Assembly (NCBI RefSeq): GCF_038957035.1
Contig: NZ_CP152412.1
Span: 4,398,501 to 4,462,500 of the forward strand
Reading direction: 5' to 3'
DNA length: 64,000 nucleotides
Origin: Bradyrhizobium sp. B097
GTDB lineage: Bacteria; Pseudomonadota; Alphaproteobacteria; Rhizobiales; Xanthobacteraceae
Part shown: in pieces, positions 43,336 to 51,348 of the stretch
Position numbering within the stretch: the first letter of the stretch is position 1
Layout: each line of letters starts with the position of its first letter
Notes under the pieces: model-generated
What the model saw: the letters and a program-made list of their open reading frames with translations, nothing else
The model's database searches: none
What the model was told of the DNA's origin: nothing
Made by a program: the position numbers and the translations under genes

Positions 43336-44040
43336 TCAGTATTTGCGATAGAGGCCGATCAGCTTGCCCTGGATGCGGACCCGGTTCGGCGGCAGAATGC
43401 GCACTTCATAGGCGGTGTTGGCCGGCTCCAGCGCGATCGACGCGCCGCGGCGGCGGAAGCGCTTCAGGGTGGCTTCCTCCTCGTCGATCAGCGCCACCAC
43501 GATGTCGCCGGTGTTGGCGACGTCGTTGCGCTGGATCAGCGCCATGTCGCCGTCGAGGATACCGGCATCGACCATCGAGTCGCCGCGCACTTCCAGCGCA
43601 TAGTGCTCGCCGGAGCCAAGCATGTCGGGCGGTACGCTGATGGTGTGGCTGCGGGTCTGCAGCGCCTCGATCGGCGTACCGGCGGCGATCCGGCCCATCA
43701 CGGGGACCGCGACCGGACGGTTGCCGTCGTCCTCGGCGATCGGCGGCGTGCTTGTGCGCTTGCCGAGGGTGCCTTCGATGACGCTCGGGGTGAAGCCGCG
43801 GCGGCCGTTGCCGCCGCCGGCCGCGAGCTCGGGCAGCTTGATGACTTCGATGGCGCGGGCGCGGTTGGGCAGGCGGCGGATGAAGCCGCGCTCTTCCAGT
43901 GCAGTGATCAGGCGGTGGATTCCGGACTTCGAGCGCAGGTCGAGTGCATCCTTCATCTCGTCGAACGAGGGCGGTACGCCGGCCTCCTTCAGACGTTCAT
44001 TGATGAAACGCAGAAGTTCGTACTGTTTGCGCGTGAGCAT
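43336..44040 (-). CDS. lexA: LexA repressor
   Basis: 234 residues. N-terminal winged helix [58 protein letters not shown]; autocleavage domain with Ala-Gly cut site in [12 protein letters not shown], nucleophile Ser in [13 protein letters not shown] and Lys in EATLKRFRR. It represses SOS genes until RecA-ssDNA triggers self-cleavage. Its own SOS box lies 155 bp upstream. Confidence 0.96.
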   Translation of the reverse strand: MLTRKQYELLRFINERLKEAGVPPSFDEMKDALDLRSKSGIHRLITALEERGFIRRLPNRARAIEVIKLPELAAGGGNGRRGFTPSVIEGTLGKRTSTPPIAEDDGNRPVAVPVMGRIAAGTPIEALQTRSHTISVPPDMLGSGEHYALEVRGDSMVDAGILDGDMALIQRNDVANTGDIVVALIDEEEATLKRFRRRGASIALEPANTAYEVRILPPNRVRIQGKLIGLYRKY

Positions 44041-44194
44041 CTCGAGTATTCCCCCGGTTGGTAGCGTCGTTCGATTCCGAGACTTTTCAGGCGGGGCCTG
44101 ACCTCAGGAGCACGGTGCTCATCACAAGCGCTCCCTCGCGGCCTCCCATTTGTACACACCAGTACTCGAAACAAATCATGAACGGACACTATAT

Positions 44195-44209
44195 GTTCGA
44201 TATGTGTTC
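44195..44209. promoter_or_regulatory. SOS box of lexA
   Basis: GTTC-GATATGT-GTTC, the exact alphaproteobacterial LexA consensus GTTC-N7-GTTC. It lies 155 bp before the lexA start, between lexA and the end of moeA, implying autoregulation and a long lexA leader. Confidence 0.85.
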
Positions 44210-44271
44210 CGCAACCACTTAATTTCCGGTGAACGCATCCGGCGAGCGCTCAAGCGATGCGGTCTGCGCCG

Positions 44272-45483
44272 TCACTCGGGCAGTGTCAGGATCTCGCATT
44301 CGCTGCCTTTGACGGCGGCGGGCGCAAACGGTGGACGCACGAGAAGTGCCCGTGCCGCAGCGAGATTCCCGAGCAGGGACGAGTCCTGCTGCATGACAGG
44401 CGTTGCGATCAGCGTGCCGTCCTCGCGCGCCTCCAGACGCGCCCGCAGATAGTCCTCGCGCTGGTCGTTGGCGGCGAGGTCGCGGCCGAGCAATGCGCTC
44501 GCGCGGCGATGATGAACAGCTTTTCGGCCGCTCAACGCCCGAATCAACGGCACCAGAAACAGGAAGGCGCAGACATAGGAGGACACCGGATTGCCGGGCA
44601 GGCCGATCACCCGCATTGCGCCGAGCCGGCCATGCATCATCGGCTTGCCGGGCCGCATCGCGATCCGCCAGAACGCCATCTTGACGCCCTCGGCCTCCAG
44701 CGACTGCTTGACCAGGTCGTGGTCGCCGACCGAGGCGCCGCCGGTCGTGATCAGGATGTCGGCACCGGTCTCGCGCGCCCGGCGGATGCCGGCGGTGGTG
44801 GCTTCCACCGTGTCGGCGGCAACCCCGAGATCGACGGTCTCGGCGCCTTCGGCGCGGGCCAGCGCCCGCAGCGCATAGCCGTTGGAATAGACGATCTGGC
44901 CGGCGCCGGGCTCCGAGCCCGGCATCACCAGCTCGTCGCCGGTCGCCAGCACCGCGACCTTCGGACGGCGGTGCACCGCAAGCTCCGGATAGTTCATGGC
45001 GGCCGCCAGCGACAGCGCGCGATCGGAGAGGCGGCTGCCGGCATCGAGCAGTACGTCGCCTTCACGGAAGTCGACGCCGGCCGGGCGGATGTGCCGTCCG
45101 GCGGCAGCTAGCTCGGTGATCGTGATGTGGTCGCCGTCGACGGCGGTGTCTTCCTGGATGATGACGGCGTCGGCGCCGTTAGGGATCACGCCGCCGGTAA
45201 AAATTCGCACCGCTTCGCCGGCGCCGACCATTCGCTCGAGCGGCCGGCCGGCGGCGACTTCGCCGATCACTCTGAGCCGGGCCGTCAGATCACCGGCGTC
45301 GGCCGCGCGCACGGCATAGCCGTCCATCGCCGACATCGGCTGCGGCGGCTGGGTGCGCAGCGCGGCGAGGTCGCGCGCCAGGGTGCGGTGGTAGGCGGCA
45401 TCGAGCGCGACCATCTCCTCCGGCAGCGGTTCGGCGCCGGCGAGGACGGCGGACAGGGCATCGGCAACCGGCATCAGGGCCAC
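44272..45483 (-). CDS. moeA: molybdopterin molybdenumtransferase MoeA
   Basis: 403 residues from GTG 45483 (GTG GCC CTG ATG CCG; GGAG 8 bp upstream); an in-frame ATG at 45519 adds 12 residues. PQPMSAMDGYAVRAAD is the MoeA start domain; TGDELVMPGSEPGAGQIVYSNGYAL and TTGGASVGDHDLVKQSLE the MogA-like Mo-binding domain; GLPGNPVSSYVCAFLFLVPLIRAL the C-terminal signature. It inserts molybdate into adenylylated molybdopterin. moaC lies 14.6 kb away. Confidence 0.95.
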   Translation of the reverse strand: MALMPVADALSAVLAGAEPLPEEMVALDAAYHRTLARDLAALRTQPPQPMSAMDGYAVRAADAGDLTARLRVIGEVAAGRPLERMVGAGEAVRIFTGGVIPNGADAVIIQEDTAVDGDHITITELAAAGRHIRPAGVDFREGDVLLDAGSRLSDRALSLAAAMNYPELAVHRRPKVAVLATGDELVMPGSEPGAGQIVYSNGYALRALARAEGAETVDLGVAADTVEATTAGIRRARETGADILITTGGASVGDHDLVKQSLEAEGVKMAFWRIAMRPGKPMMHGRLGAMRVIGLPGNPVSSYVCAFLFLVPLIRALSGRKAVHHRRASALLGRDLAANDQREDYLRARLEAREDGTLIATPVMQQDSSLLGNLAAARALLVRPPFAPAAVKGSECEILTLPE

Positions 45484-45502
45484 GCTCGGAGCTCCTTCAA
45501 TC

Positions 45503-46135
45503 CTAATGTTCAATACCAAGTGCAGTCAGAGCCCTCGCCACGTCATCCGTCGATGTCACGTGGATGGCATGAAGGCCGCGCGCCCGCGCGCCCTCGATGT
45601 TGGCGGCCAGGTCGTCGAAGAACAGGATCCGCGACGCCGGCACGCCGATGGCTTTTACCACATGATCGTAGGCCTCGGCGTCGGGTTTCCGATGGCCGAT
45701 CGTCGAGGACAGGAAGACGGTGCGGAAATGGCTGAGCAGCTCGGCATGGACGGCCGAGAAATGCGTAACGTGGGCCGGATTGGTGTTGGAGAAGGCGTAG
45801 AGCGGCATCCGCTTCGCGGCGGTGGCGAGCAGGGGGGCGATGCCCGGCATCTCGCCGGTGAAGATCGCATTCCAGCCTTCGAGGAACTGCGCATCGGTGA
45901 GGTTGACGCCGAGCGTCCGGCGCAGATTTGCGAAGAACGCCGCGTCGTCGATCCGGCCGATCTCGTGATGCTTGAAGCTGTCGTCGACGACAAATCGCGT
46001 GGCGAGGTCGGCCGGCGCGCAGCCGGCATGCTGCGCCCAGTGCGCCATCACCTTCTCGAAGTCGATGTCGAGCACGACGCGGCCGATATCGAACAGCAGC
46101 ACGTCGACGGAATCGGGAGAGAGTTGCGAGGTCAT
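45503..46135 (-). CDS. HAD-family hydrolase (subfamily IA)
   Basis: 210 residues from ATG 46135. Motif I DIGRVVLDID, where nucleophile Asp is followed by Ile-Gly, the form of the DxG subgroup; motif II SNTNPAH; motif III Lys in IGHRKPDAEAYDHVV; motif IV FFDDLAANIEGARARGL. Cap domain helices lie between residues 20 and 90. Probably a phosphatase of unknown substrate. The frame opens back to 46450, but the extension lies in repeat DNA. Confidence 0.85.
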   Translation of the reverse strand: MTSQLSPDSVDVLLFDIGRVVLDIDFEKVMAHWAQHAGCAPADLATRFVVDDSFKHHEIGRIDDAAFFANLRRTLGVNLTDAQFLEGWNAIFTGEMPGIAPLLATAAKRMPLYAFSNTNPAHVTHFSAVHAELLSHFRTVFLSSTIGHRKPDAEAYDHVVKAIGVPASRILFFDDLAANIEGARARGLHAIHVTSTDDVARALTALGIEH

Positions 46136-46456
46136 TGCGTGAAACCGTGTACGAGAATTGCGGGCGGGCGGCAATGTCCCCGATTTGTGCGGCAGGCATG
46201 CGACGAAGGTGGCGAGGTGTCGTCCCTGCGAAAGCAGGCCCAGGGCGGCCACGGCGAAGCTTTCAATCCCGTCATCCCCGGACTCCGCTCCGCGGCTTCT
46301 TCCAGCGACAAAGGCGAAGCCTTTGCGCGGGGGTGACGATGATAGAGACGAACCCGCGATCTCCCCCAATCGTCGTCCTGGCGAAAGCCAGGACCCATAA
46401 CCACGACATTCGTTGATGAGTGGGATCGCGGCCCCAGCGTCGCGCAACAATGGACA
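46136..46456. other. intergenic repeat patch left of the IS
   Basis: No gene. It holds a palindrome at 46375-46394 (see next entry) in a longer unit ending CGCGCAACAATGG, and another patch with CCCCGGACTCCGCTCCGCGG and GGCGAAGCCTTTGCGCGGGGG. The same unit resumes to the right of the IS. Confidence 0.6.
46375..46394. repeat. palindromic repeat, GNRA-loop hairpin
   Basis: GTCCTGGCGAAAGCCAGGAC: 8-bp stem capped by GAAA, followed by CCATAACCACGA and later CAGCGTCGCGCAACAA. A second copy of the stem is at 47318-47337 in the opposite orientation, and the CCCATAACCAC ... GCGTCGCGCAACAA unit recurs at 47393-47452. Confidence 0.7.
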
Positions 46457-46460
46457 CTAG
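46457..46460. repeat. target-site duplication CTAG (left)
   Basis: CTAG directly before the left end of the IS; the same CTAG follows the right end at 47305-47308. Confidence 0.65.
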
Positions 46461-46537
46461 GTGGTGTGGACTCTAAGGATTCCCTTTTAGGAGCAAATCA
46501 GATTCAAGGCTGCTTTTGGGAGGCAGCCTTGGGTGCG

Positions 46538-46909
46538 ATGGACCGATTGGTGTTGAGCGACGCGACGTGGGAGCGGATGGCGCCGCTGATCATAGGGCGC
46601 CCCGATCAGAAGGGCTCTACCGGGCGCGACAACCGGATGTTCGTGGAAGGTGTGCTGTGGATCGTGCGTACGGGGTCTCCCTGGCGCGATCTCCCTGAGG
46701 TCTTTGGGGATTGGAACAGCGTGTTCCGACGCTTCAGCCGATGGAGCATCAAGGGTGTTTGGTGGCGGATATTCGAGGCGATGTCCGATGACCCGGACTT
46801 CGAATATCTGATCGTCGATTCCACCATCGTTCGGGCGCATCAGCACGCCGCCGGGGCCAAAAAGGGGGGTCTGAAGATCAAGCGATCGGCCGCTCGCGCG
46901 GGGGCCTGA
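46538..46909 (+). CDS. IS5-family transposase, OrfA
   Basis: 123 residues: MDRLVLSDATWERMAPLIIGRPDQKGSTGRDNRMFVEGVLWIVRTGSPWRDLPEVFGDWNSVFRRFSRWSIKGVWWRIFEAM carries the DUF4096 domain; LIVDSTIVRAHQHAAGAKKGG brings the first catalytic Asp. The frame ends 46 bp after the slippery A5G6 run at 46859-46869; a -1 shift there joins OrfB. Confidence 0.9.
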   Translation: MDRLVLSDATWERMAPLIIGRPDQKGSTGRDNRMFVEGVLWIVRTGSPWRDLPEVFGDWNSVFRRFSRWSIKGVWWRIFEAMSDDPDFEYLIVDSTIVRAHQHAAGAKKGGLKIKRSAARAGA

Positions 46910-46923
46910 GCACCAAGATACAT

Positions 46924-47292
46924 ATGGCCGTTCGAGGCTTGGGATGTCCCGTGCGGTTCACGCTTACCGCAGGTCAGAAGGGCGATGCACCGCAGGCCGC
47001 CGCATTGATTGAGGGCTTATCCGCCGAGGTCGTCATGGCCGACACGGCCTATGATGCCGATCACTTGCGCCAAGCCATCGCCGCCAAGGGCGCGCTCGCC
47101 GTCATTCCCAACAACCCGTCACGCGCGCTCAAATATCCGCTCGACAAGCATCTCTATGCCCAGCGCCATCTCGTGGAATGCTGCTTCTCAAAGCTCAAGC
47201 AGTTCCGACGCGTCGCAACCCGCTTCGAAAAGACCGCCCGAAATTATCGCGCCGTCGTCACCCTCGCAGCCATTGTCCTATGGATGCGCTAG
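46924..47292 (+). CDS. IS5-family transposase, OrfB (DDE part)
   Basis: 122 residues from ATG 46924, but the same frame extends back to the A5G6 run (EDQAIGRSRGGLSTKIH), so it is probably made as an OrfA-OrfB fusion. Second Asp in VMADTAYDADHLR; Glu in HLVECCFSKLKQFRRVATRFEKTARNY (the Y-(2)-R-(3)-E-(6)-K type motif). Confidence 0.88.
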   Translation: MAVRGLGCPVRFTLTAGQKGDAPQAAALIEGLSAEVVMADTAYDADHLRQAIAAKGALAVIPNNPSRALKYPLDKHLYAQRHLVECCFSKLKQFRRVATRFEKTARNYRAVVTLAAIVLWMR

Positions 47293-47304
47293 TGTCCACA
47301 CTAC

Positions 47305-47308
47305 CTAG
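47305..47308. repeat. target-site duplication CTAG (right)
   Basis: CTAG immediately after the right end of the IS, matching 46457-46460. Confidence 0.65.
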
Positions 47309-47317
47309 GGGTAATGG

Positions 47318-47337
47318 GTCCTGGCTTTCGCCAGGAC
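47318..47337. repeat. palindromic repeat, second copy
   Basis: GTCCTGGCTTTCGCCAGGAC: the same 8-bp stem as at 46375-46394, with the loop complemented (TTTC), so inverted relative to the first copy. Confidence 0.7.
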
Positions 47338-47490
47338 GACATCAAATGTGTGGCGCGGTCTTCGTCCCGATCGTCGCCCGCACGAAAGCAGGGACCCATA
47401 ACCACAGGCTCGTGTTGTTGATGAGGGCTGTGGCCCCGGCGTCGCGCAACAATCACCTTCCAGCGACTTGTTGCTTGCCGGGCAGACCTC

Positions 47491-47598
47491 TCACATTCTG
47501 GAAAGCGCCAGGCCGAGGTAGGCGATCAGCGCGCCGGTGCTGAGGATGACGACGACGAGCGCCTGCTCTGAACGCGCCTGCAGGGTTTTTCGGCTCAC
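47491..47598 (-). CDS. possible 35-residue membrane peptide
   Basis: GTG start at 47598 gives MSRKTLQARSEQALVVVILSTGALIAYLGLALSRM: a basic/polar head and one membrane helix. GGAG lies 12 bp before the start, which is weak. Too short to confirm; codon use looks coding. Confidence 0.4.
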   Translation of the reverse strand: MSRKTLQARSEQALVVVILSTGALIAYLGLALSRM

Positions 47599-48017
47599 GG
47601 CGATGACGCTCCATCCTTCGAGATCATGGTGCCCAACTAACATCGGCTGATATCCGTTCCGGTTCCTGCCCGGGAACTTTCATCAATGTCGGCTGCCTAG
47701 GCATGGCGCGTCTCGTTGCAGGCCAGAAACGCGCAACGCCGCCCGCATTGAAATAGGACGGGCGACGTTGGTTCTAGCCCCAGGAGGAATGGCAAAATCC
47801 TGACGTTATGGATACGCGCGAGCGAGCAATAAGGTTCAGTCTTCGACCCGTATGAATCCGGTAACTCCGAAGGAACAAAGGAAAGCGCCGGGGCGAGGTC
47901 TAGGATGGTGTGACCAAGTTGCTCTGGCCTCAGCGTGTACCCCCTCGCTGGGGCCCTTCTTTGAGCAGCGATCTCGATGAGCGCGGCTAGCAATGCAAGC
48001 CGGCCCCCGATGCGGGC
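47599..48017. other. intergenic region downstream of the response regulator
   Basis: 419 bp without a convincing gene. It contains the hairpin at 47734-47770 and near its right end CCCCTCGCTGGGG (about 47942). Confidence 0.5.
47734..47770. terminator. imperfect 12-bp inverted repeat
   Basis: CAACGCCGCCCG, 13-nt loop, CGGGCGACGTTG, one mismatch in twelve. It lies 248 bp past the response-regulator stop; T-runs are absent. It may end the minus-strand operon or be unrelated. Confidence 0.35.
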
Positions 48018-48680
48018 TCACTGTTCGCCCAGATCGATCGGCGTGAGGATGCTCTGCCGCAGCGCGAGGCGGACCAGCTCGATATCCGTGCTGACGCCGA
48101 GCTTGTCCTTGATCAGGGAATGCAGGTTCGCGACTGTCTTGGGGCTGAGATGCAGTGCCTCGGCGATCTCGTCGGTGGTCTTTTCCGCAAGCAGCATGCG
48201 CAGCACCTCGAACTCCCGAGCGGTCAGGAGGTCGGCGGCGGCGGTCTCGCCGGCGAGGTGGCTGAGCGCGAGTTCGTGGTCGATGTCCGGGCTGATCGCG
48301 ATCTTGCCCGACAGCGCGTCCATCACGGCGTGCACCAGCGTCTCCGGCGGGCTGGTCTTGGTGACATAGCCGCTCGCGCCGGCGCGGATCGCCTGCACGG
48401 CAAACGCCGCGTTCTGGTGCATGGTGAACACCAGGATCTTTGCCCGCTTGTCCCACTGCCTGAGGCGCCGGATGGCTTCGATGCCGCCGATGCCGGGCAT
48501 CGACAGGTCCATGATGACGAGGTCGGGCCCGGTCTCCTTGTAAAGGCGGTAGGCCTCGACGCCGTCGGAGGCTTCGGCGACGACCGAGAGGCCCGGCTGC
48601 TTCTGCAGCATCGCCCGGTAGCCCTCGCGAACGACGGCGTGGTCGTCGACCAGCATGATAGTTCGCGTCGTATTGCTCAT
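48018..48680 (-). CDS. NarL/FixJ-type response regulator
   Basis: 220 residues. Receiver domain with acidic pair in LVDDHAVVREG, phosphoacceptor Asp in DLVIMDLSMPGIGG (residue about 58), and Lys in GYVTKTS; C-terminal LuxR HTH LTAREFEVLRMLLAEKTTDEIAEALHLSPKTVANLHSLIKDKLGV. The 4-bp overlap with the kinase gene indicates one operon and cognate partners. Confidence 0.94.
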   Translation of the reverse strand: MSNTTRTIMLVDDHAVVREGYRAMLQKQPGLSVVAEASDGVEAYRLYKETGPDLVIMDLSMPGIGGIEAIRRLRQWDKRAKILVFTMHQNAAFAVQAIRAGASGYVTKTSPPETLVHAVMDALSGKIAISPDIDHELALSHLAGETAAADLLTAREFEVLRMLLAEKTTDEIAEALHLSPKTVANLHSLIKDKLGVSTDIELVRLALRQSILTPIDLGEQ

Positions 48681-50083
48681 GCCGCGCGTTCCACAAATGC
48701 GGCCTCTCGGCCGGCTGCGACGGGAACGCTGACACGGAGCGAAGAGCCGTTGGACTGTCCGGCCCCGAAGCTCAGCCGCCCGCCGAGCGCGGCGACCCGC
48801 TCGCGCATGCCGAGCAGGCCCATGCCGGACTTCACTTGAGTATCGCCGGGCCTGCCATCATCATCGATCGCGAGCACGATTTCGCCGCCGCCGGCCGAAG
48901 CCGTCTCGCGCATCTCGAGCCGCAGCATGACGCGCGTTGCGTCGGCGTGCTTGGCTGCGTTGGTGAGCGCCTCCTGCACGATGCGGTAGAGATTGGCGCC
49001 GGTGGAGGCGGGGATGTGCTCGAACGATCCCGATACGGCGATCTCGAACCGCGGCTGTCCCCGGCTGCGGCTGTTCCAGCCCGCGATCAGGCCCTCCAGA
49101 CTGGCTGCAAGGCCGAGTTCGTCGACATCGGGCGGGCGCAACCTGAAGAGGGCGCCGCGCAACGTCTCCATCATGTCGGTCGCGGTCCGCGCGATGCCGT
49201 CGCATTCGGTGAGCAAAGGCGGGCAATCCTGCACCGCGGTCAGGCGCGCCGAGGCAGCGAGGGCGCGGATCGCCGCCAGCGATTGCCCGAACTCGTCGTG
49301 CAGCTCGCGCGCGAGATGCTGGCGTTCCTCGTCCTGCACCACGATCAGTTTTTGCGTCAGGGCGTTGCGGTCGGAGAGCGCAGTGGCGAGGCGCTCGGCG
49401 AGATGGTTGAAGACGTCGCCGATCGCCGACAATTCGGCGAGGTCGAACGCCGGCAGGCGCGCGGTGAGGTCGCCAGCGGCGATCCGTTCAAGCCCGTCGC
49501 GGATCAGCCGCGTCGGACGCAGCGCACGCGACAGCGCCGCATAGACCAGGGCGCAGAGCAACGGCAGCGCGAGCATCAGCACCGTCATCAGCCGGCCGGC
49601 GTCGTGCCAGGCCTCGGTCGTCAGCACGGCCGGATCGACCCAGACCACGGCCTCGCCGATCGCTTGGCCGCGCGCAATCACCGGGCGCACGGTCTCCCGG
49701 CCGGGATCGAACAGGCGGCGATAGAGTGCCGCGAAGGCCTGTGGCGGCGCGGCCGTATCGGTCTGCGTGCCGCCGCAGAAGCGCTGGCTGATCTCGCCGC
49801 CATTGCTGCGAAAGGCGAGGCACAGGCCGGGTGCCATGACCGAGGCGGCAACGCTGTCGAGATCGGGGAAATCGGAGCGTGGATTGTTCAGCCACTGGAT
49901 CTTGCTCTGCTGCAACTCGAGCGTCCTGGCGGCGACATCTGCAACGGCAGCGATCCTGGCGCGCACCGATCGGTCGGCGTCGATCAGGAAGTAGCCGGAG
50001 ATCGCGGCAAAGCAGAGCATCGACACCGCAGCCACACGCAACGTCAGCCGCAGCTTCAGATCGCTTCCGGACCAATTGCGCAT
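48677..50083 (-). CDS. HisKA_3-type sensor histidine kinase
   Basis: 468 residues from ATG 50083 (in-frame upstream codons to 50278 are not coding-like). Two membrane segments (residues about 14-32 and 182-203) bracket a periplasmic domain of 150 residues; a HAMP domain follows; phosphoacceptor His in RELHDEFGQSLAAIRALAA (about 277); ATPase N-box EALTNAAKHADA and G-boxes DDDGRPG and GMGLLGMRERVAALGG. A NarX/DegS-like kinase; the ligand is unknown. It is probably the source for phosphorylating the adjacent regulator. Confidence 0.92.
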   Translation of the reverse strand: MRNWSGSDLKLRLTLRVAAVSMLCFAAISGYFLIDADRSVRARIAAVADVAARTLELQQSKIQWLNNPRSDFPDLDSVAASVMAPGLCLAFRSNGGEISQRFCGGTQTDTAAPPQAFAALYRRLFDPGRETVRPVIARGQAIGEAVVWVDPAVLTTEAWHDAGRLMTVLMLALPLLCALVYAALSRALRPTRLIRDGLERIAAGDLTARLPAFDLAELSAIGDVFNHLAERLATALSDRNALTQKLIVVQDEERQHLARELHDEFGQSLAAIRALAASARLTAVQDCPPLLTECDGIARTATDMMETLRGALFRLRPPDVDELGLAASLEGLIAGWNSRSRGQPRFEIAVSGSFEHIPASTGANLYRIVQEALTNAAKHADATRVMLRLEMRETASAGGGEIVLAIDDDGRPGDTQVKSGMGLLGMRERVAALGGRLSFGAGQSNGSSLRVSVPVAAGREAAFVERAA

Positions 50084-50310
50084 CGGCGTATCCTCAGAAG
50101 TCGCAGACGACCTTCGGCGCGCGGTTGCGGGCAGGGCCGTCACGTCCATTAAACGGCAGAAAGGAAGCGTCGAGAAGCACTGCCTTGGGTGCGGACCACG
50201 GTCGTGAAAATTTCCCGGCACCGGCCGGGAGGCGCTCCGCTGCGGCGCGGTGCCCCGCCGGCCTAGGCTGCGACCCAACCGACCGCACCAGCATCTGAAA
50301 GGCTTCGATC

Positions 50311-51240
50311 ATGCACCAGTCCCGCCTCGTCGTGCGCGTCCTCGCGTTGATCGGCCTTCTGGCCGGATCTTGTCCGCTGCGCGCCGAGACCGGCGCCGCA
50401 TCCCCGCTTGGCGTCAGCATCGATGATTTCAGCTATGTCGACACCTCGGGCGAGGTGATCGACCAGACCGCCGTGCATCAGAAGCGGCTGGATGCGTTCA
50501 TGGCTGCGCTGCGCGCCGATGTCGCTGCGGAGCCGCGCTATCGCCTGGTGCCGTCGGCGGCGCCCGCCGGCGAGGCTCAGATCAAGGTGGTCGGCGGCGT
50601 GCAGAAGATGAGCACGCTGGTGCAGTGGGCCAAGGTCGCGGTCATCGATGTTGGCGCGAGCCGTGTGCTGTACGAAAAGCTCTACACGTTTCGCGGCGAC
50701 AATGACGAGGCATGGAACCATGCGCGGATGTTCGTGTCGCGCGAGGTGCGCGCCGTTCTTGCCGCTGCGCTGCCGACGGCAAAGGCCGCCGCCGTGGCGC
50801 CGATCGGGCTTGCGGTGTTCGAGTTCGAGCTCGAGGACAATTCCGCGGCACCGTCGTCCGGCCTTGCCGGCTCCGATGCTGCCACGCTGGCCGATGTCAC
50901 CCGGGGCGTCCGCGACCGGCTTGCGCAATCGGGCCGCTACCGCCTGGTCGATACCGGCGGCGCAATGGCCGAGCCCGTCAAGGCGCCGGCGCTGCGCGAC
51001 TGCGACGGCTGCGAGGCGGCGATCGCGCAGAAGCTCGGCGCCGATCAATCGCTGATCGGCGTGATCAGGCGGGTCAGCCGGACCGAATACACGGTCGGCT
51101 TCCAGGTGCGCGACGCGCGCAGCGGCGCGGTTGTCTCACGCGGCGACAGCGGCTTGCGGATGGGCGCCGACTATTCATGGACCCGCGGCGCGGTTCACCT
51201 GGTCGGCGACCGCCTGCTCGAGGGCGGAGCGCAGCAGTAG
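50311..51240 (+). CDS. exported protein with two DUF2380/DUF3280-like halves
   Basis: 309 residues with signal peptide (LVVRVLALIGLLAGSCPLRAE). Two halves have the same plan: LGVSIDDFSYVDTSGEVIDQTAVHQKRLDAFMAALRADV...YRLV, then GLAVFEFELEDNSAAPSSGLAGSDAATLADVTRGVRDRLAQSGRYRLVDTGG, so it is a tandem of a DUF2380-type fold. The second half keeps CDGCEAAIAQKLGADQSLIGVIRRVSRTEY, a typical end. Relatives often occur near quinoprotein alcohol dehydrogenase genes; none is here. Divergent from the kinase gene. Confidence 0.75.
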   Translation: MHQSRLVVRVLALIGLLAGSCPLRAETGAASPLGVSIDDFSYVDTSGEVIDQTAVHQKRLDAFMAALRADVAAEPRYRLVPSAAPAGEAQIKVVGGVQKMSTLVQWAKVAVIDVGASRVLYEKLYTFRGDNDEAWNHARMFVSREVRAVLAAALPTAKAAAVAPIGLAVFEFELEDNSAAPSSGLAGSDAATLADVTRGVRDRLAQSGRYRLVDTGGAMAEPVKAPALRDCDGCEAAIAQKLGADQSLIGVIRRVSRTEYTVGFQVRDARSGAVVSRGDSGLRMGADYSWTRGAVHLVGDRLLEGGAQQ

Positions 51241-51348
51241 TCACGGCGAACTATAGCAAAGCGCGATAGCTGATAGACACACCGTCGTCTATCGCCGCGC
51301 CTGTGTGTGGGCTATCACCGCCATCTGATCACCGCACAGGAGCCGCCG

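Larger units (their letters stand above)
46461..47304. mobile_element. IS5-family insertion sequence, IS427-like
   Basis: 844 bp. Terminal inverted repeats GTGGTGTGGAC (left) and GTAGTGTGGAC (right, complemented), one mismatch in the first 11 bp. Flanked by CTAG copies, the usual kind of target for this group. Encodes a two-frame transposase. Both ends, both frames and the slippage site look intact, so it may be active. It sits within a patch of palindromic repeats. Confidence 0.88.

Noticed and set aside
44050..44085. tRNA-like GTCGTTCGATTCCGAG near lexA
   Set aside because: No acceptor stem, D arm or anticodon arm can be drawn around it.
46375..47452. A CRISPR array from the repeated palindromic units
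   Set aside because: Only two to three irregularly spaced copies in both orientations, no spacers of constant length and no cas genes.
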